Source: a virus
Reading direction: 5' to 3' (one strand)
IMG/VR virus record: IMGVR_UViG_3300037333_000074
Span: 1 to 32,332 of that record
DNA: 32,332 nucleotides
A model generated the notes under the pieces. It saw only the letters and a program-made list of their open reading frames with translations. It had not been told where the DNA came from and did not search any database. The number at the start of each line of letters is the position of its first letter. Positions within the stretch are counted from its first letter, which is position 1. The position numbers and the translations under genes were made by a program. Shown piece after piece: positions 7,762 through 16,004 of the stretch.

Positions 7762-7974
7762 ATGAAAAAACAATTTTTAAGAAAAAAGATAATCGAAATA
7801 TCAAAGATGCAAAAGCAAGAGCTTCTCTCTTTTGCATGTGCCTTGTCGCTCTCTCCAGTAAACGAGAAAGCTAGAAAGTTTATGCAAAGAGCATTAGACT
7901 TGAGATTTATGCAACTCCAAGAGGTATCGGTTAGCCCTCTTGCAGTAGTATCTGAAATAGATATGGATTTTTAA
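7762..7974 (+). CDS. Hypothetical protein, 70 aa
   Basis: A small basic helical protein at the end of the early block, preceded by TTTTAAAGG, a good ribosome binding site 6 nt before the ATG. It starts with a lysine/arginine-rich helix and includes two further predicted helices with a short loop. It has no recognised domain. It is separated from the portal gene by an 87-nt gap that probably contains the late promoter. Confidence 0.55.
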   Translation: MKKQFLRKKIIEISKMQKQELLSFACALSLSPVNEKARKFMQRALDLRFMQLQEVSVSPLAVVSEIDMDF

Positions 7975-8061
7975 AAGTTCATTTTATTTCACTCCCTACC
8001 TTGAAATTTCCTATAAAGATTTAATAATACTGAAACACAAAAATTTTCAGTAGGTTAAATC
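7975..8061 (+). promoter_or_regulatory. Candidate late promoter region upstream of the portal gene, containing a duplicated 28-mer
   Basis: TTGAAA (8001-8006) could serve as a -35 box with an AT-rich -10-like TAATAAT (8022-8028) about 15-16 nt downstream. The -35 lies inside a 28-bp sequence (7988-8015) that recurs exactly at 12811-12838 within a head-tail gene. Promoter assignment is an inference from position and box-like motifs. Confidence 0.4.
7988..8015 (+). repeat. 28-bp exact direct repeat, noncoding copy
   Basis: Identical over 28 bases to 12811-12838. The partner is coding (residues FTPYLEISY of the 137-aa head-tail protein), whereas this copy is intergenic. Similarity appears to continue with a gap after the exact part (AAGATT-like tracts on both sides). 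Confidence 0.85.
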
Positions 8062-9324
8062 TTGGATAAAAAGACAAAAGCAAAAAGAGCAAACGATGGT
8101 TTCGCAAATATTGCAAAAGGTATCGGTGGCAAAAAAGATACTTTACAAAACACTTCTTATGTTCGCTCAACTCTTAACCTAGCTAAGAACTACGAACTAG
8201 CTGAGGAGCTATATCTATACAACTGGCTTGTAGGAAATATTGCAGATATTCCAGCTAACGAGGTTACTCGTGAATGGTGTGAGATAACTTCTACTCAATC
8301 AGCAGAACTCAAAAAAATCAAAAAACTTTTTAAAAAGCTCAAGCTAAAACAAAAAATAAAACAAGCTCATGCTTATGCCGACCTTTTTGGTGGGTGTGCT
8401 TTGTATATGGTTGTAAATGATGGCTTTCATCAAGACAAACCACTAAACTTAAAAACAATTAAACAAGGCTCATTCAAAAAACTTCGCATTTTAGAGCCAT
8501 CTCATCTCGTTCCTGTAATCACTAATACTTCTGAGCCTGAATATTACAGACTTTTTGCAGTTAATGGAGAGACTTTAACTATCCATCGCTCAAGACTTCT
8601 TATCTTTAAAGGGATAGAACTTACTCAAAATAAAAAAATAGAGCATAACTACTGGGGTGGCTCAAAAGTTCAAAGAAGTATAGAGCCGATAGTAGCTTCA
8701 GATACTGCAATTAATGCAATCGTAAATATGCTTACTGAAACGAATGTAAATGTTTACAAACTAGAGGGCTTGACAGAACTAGCGATAGATGATGCCGATG
8801 AAGATGCAATAAAGCGAATCCAAATCATAGATACTATGAAATCATATCTCAATGCTTTAGTTCTTGACTCTAAAGATGACTTCATCAAGAGAACTAACGA
8901 CTTTAAAGACTTACATCAAATAGACAATGCTTCACTTATTCGTGTAACTGGGTCGGCTGAAATTCCAGCTACTTTACTTTTTGGTAAGTCTCCAGATGGA
9001 ATGAATGCTACAGGTGCATCTGACTTTCAAAACTTCTACAATCGTATAAAGCGAATCCAAACTGACAAAATAGAGCCTATGCTTGAGACTCTTATCATGG
9101 TAGCTTCATATAGTGAAAATCAAAGTGATCTAGCAGATTGTGAAATCACATGGAAGCCATTAGTGCAGGAAACAAAAAAAGAGATAGCAGATAGAGAGAA
9201 AGTAGAGGCTGACAAAGACAAGGTTTATATAGATGCTGGTGTCCTGACAAAAGAAGAGGTAAGAAAAAAGCTCAAAGAGTCAAACCCTTACTACTCTTTT
9301 TTAAAGGTTGAAGATGAAAAATAA
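8062..9324 (+). CDS. Phage portal protein (DUF1073-like), 420 aa
   Basis: Forms the dodecameric portal at the capsid vertex through which DNA is packaged and to which the tail joins. Family-like features include the N-terminal segment YLYNWLVGNIADIPANEVTREW, the YADLFGGCALYMVV core strand and the PSHLVPVI region, all typical of DUF1073 portals. A stop codon at 8056-8058 excludes an earlier start and the first good ATG is far inside, so the gene probably begins at this TTG, with AGG upstream. The 3' end overlaps the protease/scaffold start by 11 nt. It heads the rightward structural operon. Confidence 0.82.
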   Translation: MDKKTKAKRANDGFANIAKGIGGKKDTLQNTSYVRSTLNLAKNYELAEELYLYNWLVGNIADIPANEVTREWCEITSTQSAELKKIKKLFKKLKLKQKIKQAHAYADLFGGCALYMVVNDGFHQDKPLNLKTIKQGSFKKLRILEPSHLVPVITNTSEPEYYRLFAVNGETLTIHRSRLLIFKGIELTQNKKIEHNYWGGSKVQRSIEPIVASDTAINAIVNMLTETNVNVYKLEGLTELAIDDADEDAIKRIQIIDTMKSYLNALVLDSKDDFIKRTNDFKDLHQIDNASLIRVTGSAEIPATLLFGKSPDGMNATGASDFQNFYNRIKRIQTDKIEPMLETLIMVASYSENQSDLADCEITWKPLVQETKKEIADREKVEADKDKVYIDAGVLTKEEVRKKLKESNPYYSFLKVEDEK

Positions 9325-10489
9325 ACTCATAGCTTTTGATAATAATGTAGAAATTATCTCTCAAAAGAGAAACGAAAACGGATACTTAGTCTTAAAATGT
9401 ATCTTTGCTCGTACAGGTATCCAAGAGAGATACGGTGCTGAAATAAATCCAGACTTTGAAGCTACAAAACTATACAGAGAATATCGCTCCCCTGAAGAGG
9501 TTTTTAAACCTGAAGTATTAGAAGCATTTAAAAATGTAGTAATCACAAACGACCACCCTCAAGAACTACTCACATCACAAAATACTAAATATCATGCAAT
9601 CGGCTTCGTATCATCTGAGGTGGCTGTAGTTGATGACACATATCTTCAATGTGAAATCACTATATATGATGATGATGCCATTGATGATATTGAAAACGGA
9701 AAATCAGAGTTATCGGCTGGGTATTTATACTCTCTTTTAATGGTTGAAAATATGGACTATGACTATATCCAAACAGACATTAAACCAAATCATATCGCTA
9801 TTGTTCAAGCTGGTCGCTGTGGCTCTGCTTGTTCTTTAGCATTTGATACAAATCCAAACCAAAACAAAGGAAATGACATGAAAAAAATAGTGTTTAAGAG
9901 AATGCTTCCAGATGGCAAAGAAGCAGTTATCTCTGAGATAGAGGTTTCAGATGAATCTGCTGAGGCTGTTCAAGGTGTAGCAGATATGATTTTTGAGAAA
10001 TCAAAAAAAATGCTAGAGGCTTCTCAAGGTAAAGATGAAGATGAAGTGAAAGCTAAAGATGAAGAGATAGAGTCTCTTAAAACTGAGCTGTCTTCAAAAG
10101 ATGAAGAGATTGATAAACTTCAAGCTCAAATCGACACAAACAAAGAGCAAAATGTAGGTACTGACTCAAAAGCAGTTATGGCTATGGCTCAAGACTTAGC
10201 TGGTGTTATCGTTGTTGCGAATGATTGTGGCATTGATACTACAGGTAAAGATACATTATCTCTAAAAAAAGAGGTAATCGGTAAGTATAAACCAGAGTTG
10301 GCACTTGATGGAAAATCAGAGAGCTATGTAGAATCAGCTTTTGACATTGTAGCTCTACAAATCAAAGATGCAGATAGTTCTTTTCTTAGAGGCTTAGATG
10401 CAGTTCCATCTAAAGCATTAGATGAGAAACAAAAAGAACAAAACGAAGCTCAAGATAGCTTTAATTCAAAATTCGGAGGTAACTCATAA
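9314..10489 (+). CDS. DUF2213 prohead protease/scaffold fusion, 391 aa
   Basis: The N-terminal ~180 residues resemble DUF2213, a capsid maturation protease-like family (YREYRSPEEVF, VVITNDHP, YDDDAIDDIENGKSELSAGY, PNHIAIVQAGRCG). The H of NDHP, the S of ELSAGY and H of NHIAIV are candidate catalytic residues. The C-terminal part is acidic and coiled-coil-like (about 240-275, repeated KDEEI), as in scaffolding domains. The ATG at 9314 is chosen because AAAGG lies 6 nt upstream; an in-frame TTG at 9308 is too close to that site. Position between portal and capsid genes fits protease plus scaffold. Confidence 0.78.
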   Translation: MKNKLIAFDNNVEIISQKRNENGYLVLKCIFARTGIQERYGAEINPDFEATKLYREYRSPEEVFKPEVLEAFKNVVITNDHPQELLTSQNTKYHAIGFVSSEVAVVDDTYLQCEITIYDDDAIDDIENGKSELSAGYLYSLLMVENMDYDYIQTDIKPNHIAIVQAGRCGSACSLAFDTNPNQNKGNDMKKIVFKRMLPDGKEAVISEIEVSDESAEAVQGVADMIFEKSKKMLEASQGKDEDEVKAKDEEIESLKTELSSKDEEIDKLQAQIDTNKEQNVGTDSKAVMAMAQDLAGVIVVANDCGIDTTGKDTLSLKKEVIGKYKPELALDGKSESYVESAFDIVALQIKDADSSFLRGLDAVPSKALDEKQKEQNEAQDSFNSKFGGNS

Positions 10490-10953
10490 TGGGTGCAAGT
10501 ATTCAAGACACATACGGTAAAAGACCAAAAGGCTTTTTAGGTGGCATTGCAAACAGCAATCCTTTAACTACAAAATCAGTAACAACTGCTGAACAAATTG
10601 CAGTAGGTAAGTTTTGTACTTTTAGTGCAAGTGGCATTATCAACTTAACAGGTCTTACAAATACTATCGCTGGTGTTGTTTGTAAATCAGATGCAATGGA
10701 TGGAGCTACAGTAGAATCTAACGAAAATGCAACTCTTTTAGAAGCTGGTAATGTTTTTGTTTACTCAGAAACTGCTTGTAATGAGGGAGATACTGTTTAT
10801 GCTCGTGTAACTGTAAATGGTGCTTTAGCTGTTGGTAATGTTAGAAATGATGCAGACAACGATGGTACAAACGATAGAGCTGTAGCTGTTAAGGCTATTT
10901 TTGAAGAGACTTTGACTGGTGCTGGTATAGTACAAATCAAAGTAAATTTATAA
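10489..10953 (+). CDS. Capsid decoration/structural cement protein, 154 aa
   Basis: A small Gly/Ala/Thr/Val-rich beta protein immediately before the major capsid gene. The sequence shows alternating short strands (AIAVGKFCTF, IAGVVCKSD, EAGNVFVYSE, GDTVYARVTVNGALAVGNV) typical of phage cement proteins that bind the capsid surface and stabilise it. A short Asp/Asn-rich stretch (residues about 124-130) could be a loop or metal site. Its start overlaps the previous stop by one base (TAATG). Family assignment comes from context and composition rather than a diagnostic motif. Confidence 0.7.
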   Translation: MGASIQDTYGKRPKGFLGGIANSNPLTTKSVTTAEQIAVGKFCTFSASGIINLTGLTNTIAGVVCKSDAMDGATVESNENATLLEAGNVFVYSETACNEGDTVYARVTVNGALAVGNVRNDADNDGTNDRAVAVKAIFEETLTGAGIVQIKVNL

Positions 10954-10966
10954 TAAAGGTATAACG

Positions 10967-11923
10967 ATGAGAAATAAACTTTTTTCAACTGTAGTAGCTG
11001 GTTTAATTGCGAGTGATACTATCGCTGATGTAAACCCTGAGAATGTTGCTTCGGCTCTTGTAAGAGTTGAGACTGAGGCTTATAAAAATGATTATGAAGA
11101 GATAACTTTTAACGAGTTATTCCCTATTGTAAATCTTAACGATAGAACTGCTACATCATTTGGGTACTACTATGTTACTGAGGCTGGTAAAGCTCAACTT
11201 TCTAACCCTGATGGTAAAATCGCTTGGGTTGATAGCTTTGTAGGTATGAAACAAGCTCCACTATTTGATGGAAATGTAGGGTACAAATACACTCTTAAAG
11301 AACTTGAGAGAGTAGGTAAACTTGGAACTAGCCTTGACTCTTTAAAGGTTGAGACTGCAATTAGTGCTACTTTAGAGTTAGCTCAAGAGATAGCATTTTT
11401 CGGAGATGACAAAAGAGGTATTACAGGTTTCTTCAATAACCCTGATGTTCCTAGTGTTGCTCCTTTAGCTGGTGCAAATGGTAATACATGGGCTTTAAAA
11501 ACTCCTAAAGAGATTTTAGCTGATATTAACCACCTTTTTGCGACTGCTTATGCAACAACAAAACAGCAAGAGTTTAAACCAAACTCTAAAACTACTCGCC
11601 TTTTACTTCCTACTGATAAGTGGTCGTATATCGCTTCAACTCCTCTAAATGATACAAGTGATACTACAATTCTTGATTTTATTGTAAACAAGTGTCCTCA
11701 TTTAGCTTCCAAAGAGAATGTAGTTGCTTCGGCACATATCGCAACTGATACTATTCGTATCTTCCAAAAAGATAAAAAGAAACTTGCTTTTTATTGGGGA
11801 CATACTATCAACTTTAAAGCTCCACAAGCTGATGACTTGATGTTCAAAGTTCCAGCTGATTTTAGTATCGGTGGTTTAGCACTTCGCAAACCTTTATCTT
11901 GTTGGGATATGGGAGGACTGTAA
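10967..11923 (+). CDS. Major capsid protein (DUF2184-like, HK97 fold), 318 aa
   Basis: Main shell protein. The sequence matches the pattern of DUF2184 capsid proteins: an early VETEAYKNDYEEITFNELFP stretch, then SFGYYYVTEAGKA, an AWVDSFVG segment, the long spine-like helix with LERVGKLG...ATLELAQEIAFFGD, and a GITGFFN segment, with C-terminal strands ending in LALRKPL. No long N-terminal delta domain is seen, consistent with a separate scaffold in the upstream gene. AAAGGT lies 8 nt before the ATG. Confidence 0.85.
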   Translation: MRNKLFSTVVAGLIASDTIADVNPENVASALVRVETEAYKNDYEEITFNELFPIVNLNDRTATSFGYYYVTEAGKAQLSNPDGKIAWVDSFVGMKQAPLFDGNVGYKYTLKELERVGKLGTSLDSLKVETAISATLELAQEIAFFGDDKRGITGFFNNPDVPSVAPLAGANGNTWALKTPKEILADINHLFATAYATTKQQEFKPNSKTTRLLLPTDKWSYIASTPLNDTSDTTILDFIVNKCPHLASKENVVASAHIATDTIRIFQKDKKKLAFYWGHTINFKAPQADDLMFKVPADFSIGGLALRKPLSCWDMGGL

Positions 11924-11925
11924 TC

Positions 11926-12288
11926 ATGAAGATTAAAAATAAAACTGGAAGACTTATCGTCTTGAACTTTAAAAAAGGTGGAAAGCAGTTTACTGCTCTT
12001 CATCTTGGTGGTGGTGTAGAACTTGAAGAGGCTGATTTAAAAGAGGCTGATATTGAGTGGTATGTAAAAAGAGGAGATATTGAGATTTTAGATACTAAAA
12101 AAACTAAAGCTCCAGTAGATCCTATTGTTTTACCTGAAAATCCTACAGCAGAGATTTTAAAAGATACTTTTAAAGTCAAAGAGCTTCGCCAGTATTGTAA
12201 AGAGAATGGTATTGATGTACCAACTGGCTCAAAAGAGGATGACATCATCGCTCTTATTATGGACTCGTTAGCTCCAACTGGAGAGTAA
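11926..12288 (+). CDS. Head-region protein with C-terminal SAP/HeH-like helix pair, 120 aa
   Basis: The start is the ATG at 11926, preceded by GGGAGGA; an in-frame TTG at 11899 inside the capsid gene is unlikely. The N-terminal half is a small beta domain (KIKNKTGRLIVLNFKKGGKQF). The last ~35 residues (VKELRQYCKENGIDVPTGSKEDDIIALI) have the look of a SAP/HeH/Rho-N type helix-extended loop-helix motif, often found in phage head proteins. A short acidic-proline linker joins the two. The function is probably structural, at the head or head-tail joint; it is not proven by sequence. Confidence 0.6.
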   Translation: MKIKNKTGRLIVLNFKKGGKQFTALHLGGGVELEEADLKEADIEWYVKRGDIEILDTKKTKAPVDPIVLPENPTAEILKDTFKVKELRQYCKENGIDVPTGSKEDDIIALIMDSLAPTGE

Positions 12289-12289
12289 C

Positions 12290-12637
12290 ATGGATGTAGC
12301 AACTTTTAAAGCAAGATATACAGAGTTTAACGATGTAGCTGATGAAGTTGTAGCAGTTCACTTAGAAGAGTGTGCAACTCTTTTGAGTGTTGATAAATAT
12401 GGAGCTAAATATAACCAAGCTCTCGCTCTCTTAGTGGCTCACGAGCTAAAGCTCATTGAAATCGGTGTAGATGACTATGAAGTAGAACTATCTCGCTCAA
12501 TCGCTGGAGGTGGTAGAACTATCAAAAACATAGCTACGACTGACTATCAACTCTATTACTCTCGTTCTGCTTATGGTAGTAAATTTTTAGCACTAAAAAA
12601 GACTATCCGTTTTAGTGGTGCTGTCTTATGCGAATAA
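12290..12637 (+). CDS. DUF4054-like head-tail connector, 115 aa
   Basis: Probable adaptor ring protein that docks beneath the portal. Typical features are an N-terminal helix FKARYTEFNDVADEVVAVHLEEC, a second long helix with ALALLVAHELKL, and the G-rich loop AGGGRTIKN followed by YYSRSAYGSKFLAL, as in the DUF4054 family. GGAG precedes the ATG, and the gene overlaps the next one by 10 nt. Confidence 0.75.
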   Translation: MDVATFKARYTEFNDVADEVVAVHLEECATLLSVDKYGAKYNQALALLVAHELKLIEIGVDDYEVELSRSIAGGGRTIKNIATTDYQLYYSRSAYGSKFLALKKTIRFSGAVLCE

Positions 12638-13041
12638 AAGCAAAAGTTAAAAGCAAAAAGCTAAATAAAAAACTATATAACGATTTAAAAAAGCTAGAGG
12701 GAAAACTAAAGGCTGGTTATCCTAAAGAAAACCCTCAAAGCCACGAACTAGATAAGAACGGAATGTCTGCAATAGACAAAGCATACGAGATAAATTATGC
12801 AAACAAAAACTTCACTCCCTACCTTGAAATTTCCTATACACATAATAAGATTAAATACAAGAAAAGATTTACATTAATTGCAAAACAAAAACCAAAAAAG
12901 CAAGGTAAGTTACTCGAAAAACTAGGAGATGAGATGGTAGATGATATTCAATCAGTTTTAGCAAATGTTAAAAAATCTCCTCTTTTAACGGGAAGTGGTC
13001 TTATATTTGGTGCTGTAAGTTATGTGAGAGTAGTTAAATGA
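12628..13041 (+). CDS. Head-tail joining/minor tail-like protein (gp10-like), 137 aa
   Basis: A basic protein that resembles small neck proteins of the HK97-gp10 class: a lysine-rich N-terminus, the KAGYPKENPQSH segment like the canonical V..G.P.., then AIDKAYEINYANKNFTPYLEISY and a late GSGLIFGAVSYV. Such proteins usually join the head connector to the tail. The assignment is by pattern and order, not a diagnostic motif. Codons for FTPYLEISY carry the 28-bp sequence (12811-12838) also present at 7988-8015. It overlaps the neighbours on both sides by a few bases. Confidence 0.6.
   Translation: MRIKAKVKSKKLNKKLYNDLKKLEGKLKAGYPKENPQSHELDKNGMSAIDKAYEINYANKNFTPYLEISYTHNKIKYKKRFTLIAKQKPKKQGKLLEKLGDEMVDDIQSVLANVKKSPLLTGSGLIFGAVSYVRVVK
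12811..12838 (+). repeat. 28-bp exact direct repeat, coding copy
   Basis: Identical to the intergenic copy at 7988-8015. Here it is read in frame within the 137-aa head-tail gene, so this is likely the parental copy. Confidence 0.85.
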
Positions 13042-13367
13042 AATCATCACTAATCTTCAAACCAGACTTAAAAACTTACTCTGTATCATCACTTGACTCT
13101 TTAAACACTAATGAAGAGGGAATCCAAGAACAAATCAGAACTACTAAGAGTGTTGATTTAGCTATTTATAACAAAGGCTCTAAAGTTGTTAAAAAGCTAA
13201 ATGAAGACTCATATACAGTATCTGTAATAGAGATATATTCAGAGCCTCATCTTCTAAACCTACTTGATGAAGTTACATATAATAATGTGGTTTACACAGT
13301 ATTAGAAGACAACTCAACTCCAAATCATCAAGATTATTCAGTTTATAAGGCTACTTCAAATGTATAA
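13038..13367 (+). CDS. Head-tail (neck) protein of unknown family, 109 aa
   Basis: Between two neck-type genes and overlapping both (by 4 nt upstream and 8 nt downstream). The protein contains a beta-rich C-terminal half (SYTVSVIEIYSEPHLLNLLDEVTYNNVVYTVLED), a pattern seen in head-tail closure proteins (SPP1 gp16-like). No conserved motif is identified. Tight overlap with the structural operon is the main evidence of coding and role. Confidence 0.55.
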   Translation: MKSSLIFKPDLKTYSVSSLDSLNTNEEGIQEQIRTTKSVDLAIYNKGSKVVKKLNEDSYTVSVIEIYSEPHLLNLLDEVTYNNVVYTVLEDNSTPNHQDYSVYKATSNV

Positions 13368-13863
13368 AAAAACTATGATTTACTTAGTAGCACATATAAA
13401 AAACATCATTCCATCTTTAGAGGTGTTTGATGCAAATCAAGATTTTAAAGAGCCTGACAACTATGCTTCTATCTCAATCTTAAATCTACAACCATCATCT
13501 CCACATGAAAACCTCATAGAGACTTACAAAAATGTAAACGATGCAACTCTTAAAAGTTTCAACTATAAAGAGACAAACTACATCAATGTAAGAGTAGATT
13601 TTAGAGGCGATAAATGTCATGAAAACATAGCCTCTTTTAGAAGTTCCTTTCTCCTGCAATCCACTAGGGAACTTCTCAAAGAGGCTGGTTTTGGTTTCTT
13701 AGGCTTTGGTGTTACAAACAATATATCTAGCTTGAGAGATACAAAGGCTAGATTAGGAATGACAACTACTCTTAAACTTATATCTTCTAATACTGTTGTA
13801 GATGACATCCAAATCATAGACAACATCACAGTAGATGTAATTCAAACAACTTCACTCACATAA
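13360..13863 (+). CDS. Tail terminator/neck protein (gp12-like, LIC_12616 family type), 167 aa
   Basis: Probable tail completion or terminator protein capping the head-proximal end of the tail. The sequence has the typical layout: N-terminal helix, PDNYASISILNLQP strand, INVRVDFRGDKCHENIASFRSSFL (strand then helix), and the GFGVTNNISSLRDTKARLGMTTTLKLI loop-strand element. These are hallmarks of the family annotated as phage neck terminator gp12-like. Its start overlaps the preceding stop (ATGTATAA). It directly precedes the sheath gene, which fits the role. Confidence 0.7.
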   Translation: MYKKTMIYLVAHIKNIIPSLEVFDANQDFKEPDNYASISILNLQPSSPHENLIETYKNVNDATLKSFNYKETNYINVRVDFRGDKCHENIASFRSSFLLQSTRELLKEAGFGFLGFGVTNNISSLRDTKARLGMTTTLKLISSNTVVDDIQIIDNITVDVIQTTSLT

Positions 13864-13872
13864 GGATAAAAA

Positions 13873-14928
13873 ATGGCTTTAAATAGACAGTCGGTAATCG
13901 CAAGTACAATCTCACATAAAAGTTACCCTAAAACAGCATTCGATAGTGTTCTTATCTTAACGGATAAAGCTACTTTTGCAGAGGATTATAGAGTTTATCA
14001 ATCAGCTACAGGCTTTTTGGAAGACAACACAGACCAAGCTCTTATAGATGCTGGAACTCTTTTGTTTATGCAAGAGCCTAAACTCGTAACTGTAATCGTT
14101 GCGAAAGTTGATAGCACTATTACAGACATCGGTGCATTAAGTGCTGACATGGTTAGACTTGACTCTGTACTAGATACAGACTTCTTCGCTGTTACAGTTG
14201 TATCTGCACATACAGATGACCAGTTGCTAGAACTAGCAAAATATATCGAAACTCAAGAGATGTTAGGATGTTTTTATTCAAACGACCCTCTGACAATAGC
14301 TGTAGATACTACAGACCTTGCTAGTCGTATATCTGCTATAGGACTTCGCCACTCATTCGTTTGGTATCACTCAACACTTCGCCTTGATATGGCTTTTATT
14401 TCTCGTTTCTTAGGGGAAAAAATCGGAATGGTATCTGCAAAACATTTAGTGCTTCCCGGTATCTCTTCAAGTGATCTCACTACAACTGAAATGACAAATC
14501 TTTTAAACAAAAATTGTAATGTTTATGACAGAGAGAGAAAAAAGTATGTATTTACAAAACAGGGTACAACTGCAAGTAATGAAAATATCAAAAGTGTAGC
14601 TGGAGAGATTTTTATAAGTGTTACATGTATTGAGGCTCTTTATGAGTTACAACTAAACAACTCAGTTCTATCTTTCAATACGATTGATTTAAAAAGAGTT
14701 GCTTCAACTTTACTGTTCCAACTTAAAAAAGCTCAAAATCAAAAAATCATAGCAGAAGATGACCCAGAACTAGGTGCAAGTTATATTCTGACTCTTAATC
14801 CTTTAAGAGCTGAGAGTAAGCTAGAAGTAAGTATCAAATATCTTGATGCTGGAGTAATGAAATTTATTGAAATCAACTTCACAGCATTTAAAGATGACAC
14901 TCAATTTAATATCGAAAGGACTGCATAA
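13873..14928 (+). CDS. Contractile tail sheath protein (DUF3383-like), 351 aa
   Basis: Sheath subunit that polymerises around the tail tube and contracts at infection, so the phage is a myovirus. The N-terminus (MALNRQSVIASTISHKSYPKTAFDSVLIL is the region, residues 1-29) and the segment with FMQEPKLVTVIVAKV match DUF3383 sheath proteins. The C-terminal domain ends with a long ADDPELGASYILTLNP-type stretch. At ~350 residues it is among the shorter sheaths, similar to minimal myophages such as cyanophage Pam3. AAGGAT precedes the ATG and its stop overlaps the tube gene start (TAATG). Confidence 0.82.
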   Translation: MALNRQSVIASTISHKSYPKTAFDSVLILTDKATFAEDYRVYQSATGFLEDNTDQALIDAGTLLFMQEPKLVTVIVAKVDSTITDIGALSADMVRLDSVLDTDFFAVTVVSAHTDDQLLELAKYIETQEMLGCFYSNDPLTIAVDTTDLASRISAIGLRHSFVWYHSTLRLDMAFISRFLGEKIGMVSAKHLVLPGISSSDLTTTEMTNLLNKNCNVYDRERKKYVFTKQGTTASNENIKSVAGEIFISVTCIEALYELQLNNSVLSFNTIDLKRVASTLLFQLKKAQNQKIIAEDDPELGASYILTLNPLRAESKLEVSIKYLDAGVMKFIEINFTAFKDDTQFNIERTA

Positions 14929-15332
14929 TGGCTGATACAGTAATAAGTTTAGAATCTCTCTTTTTAGAGGTAGGTGGTGTAAGAATTACAGGGTTTGGAG
15001 AAGATGCAATCACTATCCCAGCTCCTGAAAATATGGTCGTATCTAAAAAAGGTTTAGATACTGTTGCTTGGTTACAACAAAAGCACTCAGCTCAAGAGTT
15101 ACCAGTAACAGTAAATCTTATGGCTGATAGCGACTCGGTAAAAGTGCTAAAAGGCTTTGAGAAAACAAATGCAGTCGTTCCTTTTCGTTTTGAATGGGAG
15201 GAGCTAGGTGTATATGTAGAGGCTCTTGATGCACGAGTTCAAGAAAAAGGCGAGTTTAAAGTAGGTACAGAGATGCCAGAGCTACAGTTTGAAATCACTA
15301 TTAAAAACTTTGCAGAGATTAAAGGTCTTTAA
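14928..15332 (+). CDS. Tail tube protein (DUF3277-like), 134 aa
   Basis: Inner tube subunit through which DNA passes. It has a tube-like fold pattern: SLESLFLEVGGVRITGFGEDAITIP, SKKGLDTVAWLQQKHSAQELPVTVNLM, and a final beta strand ELQFEITIKNFAEIKG. Position directly after the sheath and before the tail chaperone is canonical. It is predicted to be expressed at high level because of the one-base overlap coupling to sheath translation. Confidence 0.8.
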   Translation: MADTVISLESLFLEVGGVRITGFGEDAITIPAPENMVVSKKGLDTVAWLQQKHSAQELPVTVNLMADSDSVKVLKGFEKTNAVVPFRFEWEELGVYVEALDARVQEKGEFKVGTEMPELQFEITIKNFAEIKGL

Positions 15333-15334
15333 TC

Positions 15335-15745
15335 ATGACAGATGAACAAAAAGCACAGAGCGAAAAAAAGATAAATGAGTTAAAAAAGAAGTACACAGTA
15401 AGAGGTTTTAAAACCACTTCTGAGTCTTTTAAATTTATGAAAAAAATCGCTGGTGCAATGTCCAACCTTGAAGACATGGAAAACTTAGAGGATGAAGATG
15501 TAAGTAAGCTCTTTGAGCTGTTTGATGAAAAACTCATTAAGAGTGTAGTAAGCACTTATCTTCTAAAAAAAGAGGGAGACAAACGAGTACCTATTGACTA
15601 TGAAAAAGAGTTCATAGGAGACATCGGAGGTCTTATGGTTGCTTTTTCTTTATGTGTAAAAACACTTATGGAGAAACTCAACGGAGGGGGAAAGCAAGAA
15701 GCTCAACCCTCAAAGGGAATGAGAGTAAAGTCGAAAAAGAGATAG
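15335..15745 (+). CDS. Tail assembly chaperone, short (G-like) product, 136 aa
   Basis: Helps wrap the tape measure during tail assembly and is normally absent from the finished virion. The protein is mostly charged helix with an acidic central section (SNLEDMENLEDEDVSKLFELFDE) and a basic end, located between tube and tape measure as in lambda-type gene G. Translation to the stop codon at 15743-15745 gives this product. About 40 codons before the 3' end of the overlap lies a lambda-identical slip site (15688-15694), where a fraction of ribosomes should shift by -1 and make the longer fusion. Confidence 0.8.
   Translation: MTDEQKAQSEKKINELKKKYTVRGFKTTSESFKFMKKIAGAMSNLEDMENLEDEDVSKLFELFDEKLIKSVVSTYLLKKEGDKRVPIDYEKEFIGDIGGLMVAFSLCVKTLMEKLNGGGKQEAQPSKGMRVKSKKR
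15688..15694 (+). promoter_or_regulatory. Programmed -1 ribosomal frameshift site, G GGA AAG
   Basis: In the zero frame the codons are GGA GGG GGA AAG; the heptamer GGGAAAG is the same slippery sequence used by phage lambda to make gpGT. Slipping by -1 re-pairs on GGG AAA and continues at codon GCA (15694-15696), exactly into the open reading frame that runs on to 15999. The frame relation and heptamer register are both correct, so this is more than a chance motif. Confidence 0.85.
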
Positions 15746-15999
15746 TAAAACTAATACAAGACAGCGAACTCTATGCTTTTGAAATTCGCTGTTTTATTTT
15801 AGTTAAGGCTGGACTTGTTTCTCATAGTGAAGTCATGGATATGAACTTCGAGGAGTTTGAGCGATTAGAGAAGTTTAATATCTTGTCAAATCAAATCGAA
15901 GAGGTACAACACAAAAAATCTTCTTCTTTTAAAGGCGAAGCTCATAGTAAAGCTGGAGCTTTATCTATAAAAAATAATGGTACTTACAAAAGGGAATAA
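15694..15999 (+). CDS. Tail assembly chaperone, frameshift-extension (T-like) part; full fusion 15335-15999, 221 aa
   Basis: An open frame in the -1 register relative to the short chaperone, with no convincing ribosome binding site of its own (the internal ATG at 15652 has none). It continues after the slip with ARSSTLKGNESKVEKE and contains the conserved-looking core LYAFEIRCFILVKAGLVSHSEVMDMNFEEFERLEKFNIL, helical as in the tape-measure-binding T domains. Expected only as the C-terminal ~101 residues of a 221-aa fusion. The tape measure starts 6 nt later, the normal order. Confidence 0.8.
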   Translation, partial: ARSSTLKGNESKVEKEIVKLIQDSELYAFEIRCFILVKAGLVSHSEVMDMNFEEFERLEKFNILSNQIEEVQHKKSSSFKGEAHSKAGALSIKNNGTYKRE

Positions 16000-16004
16000 T
16001 TAAA

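Noticed and set aside
15652-15693. Independent start for the T-like chaperone frame at 15652
   Set aside because: No ribosome binding site; the GGGAAAG slip site in register explains its expression better.
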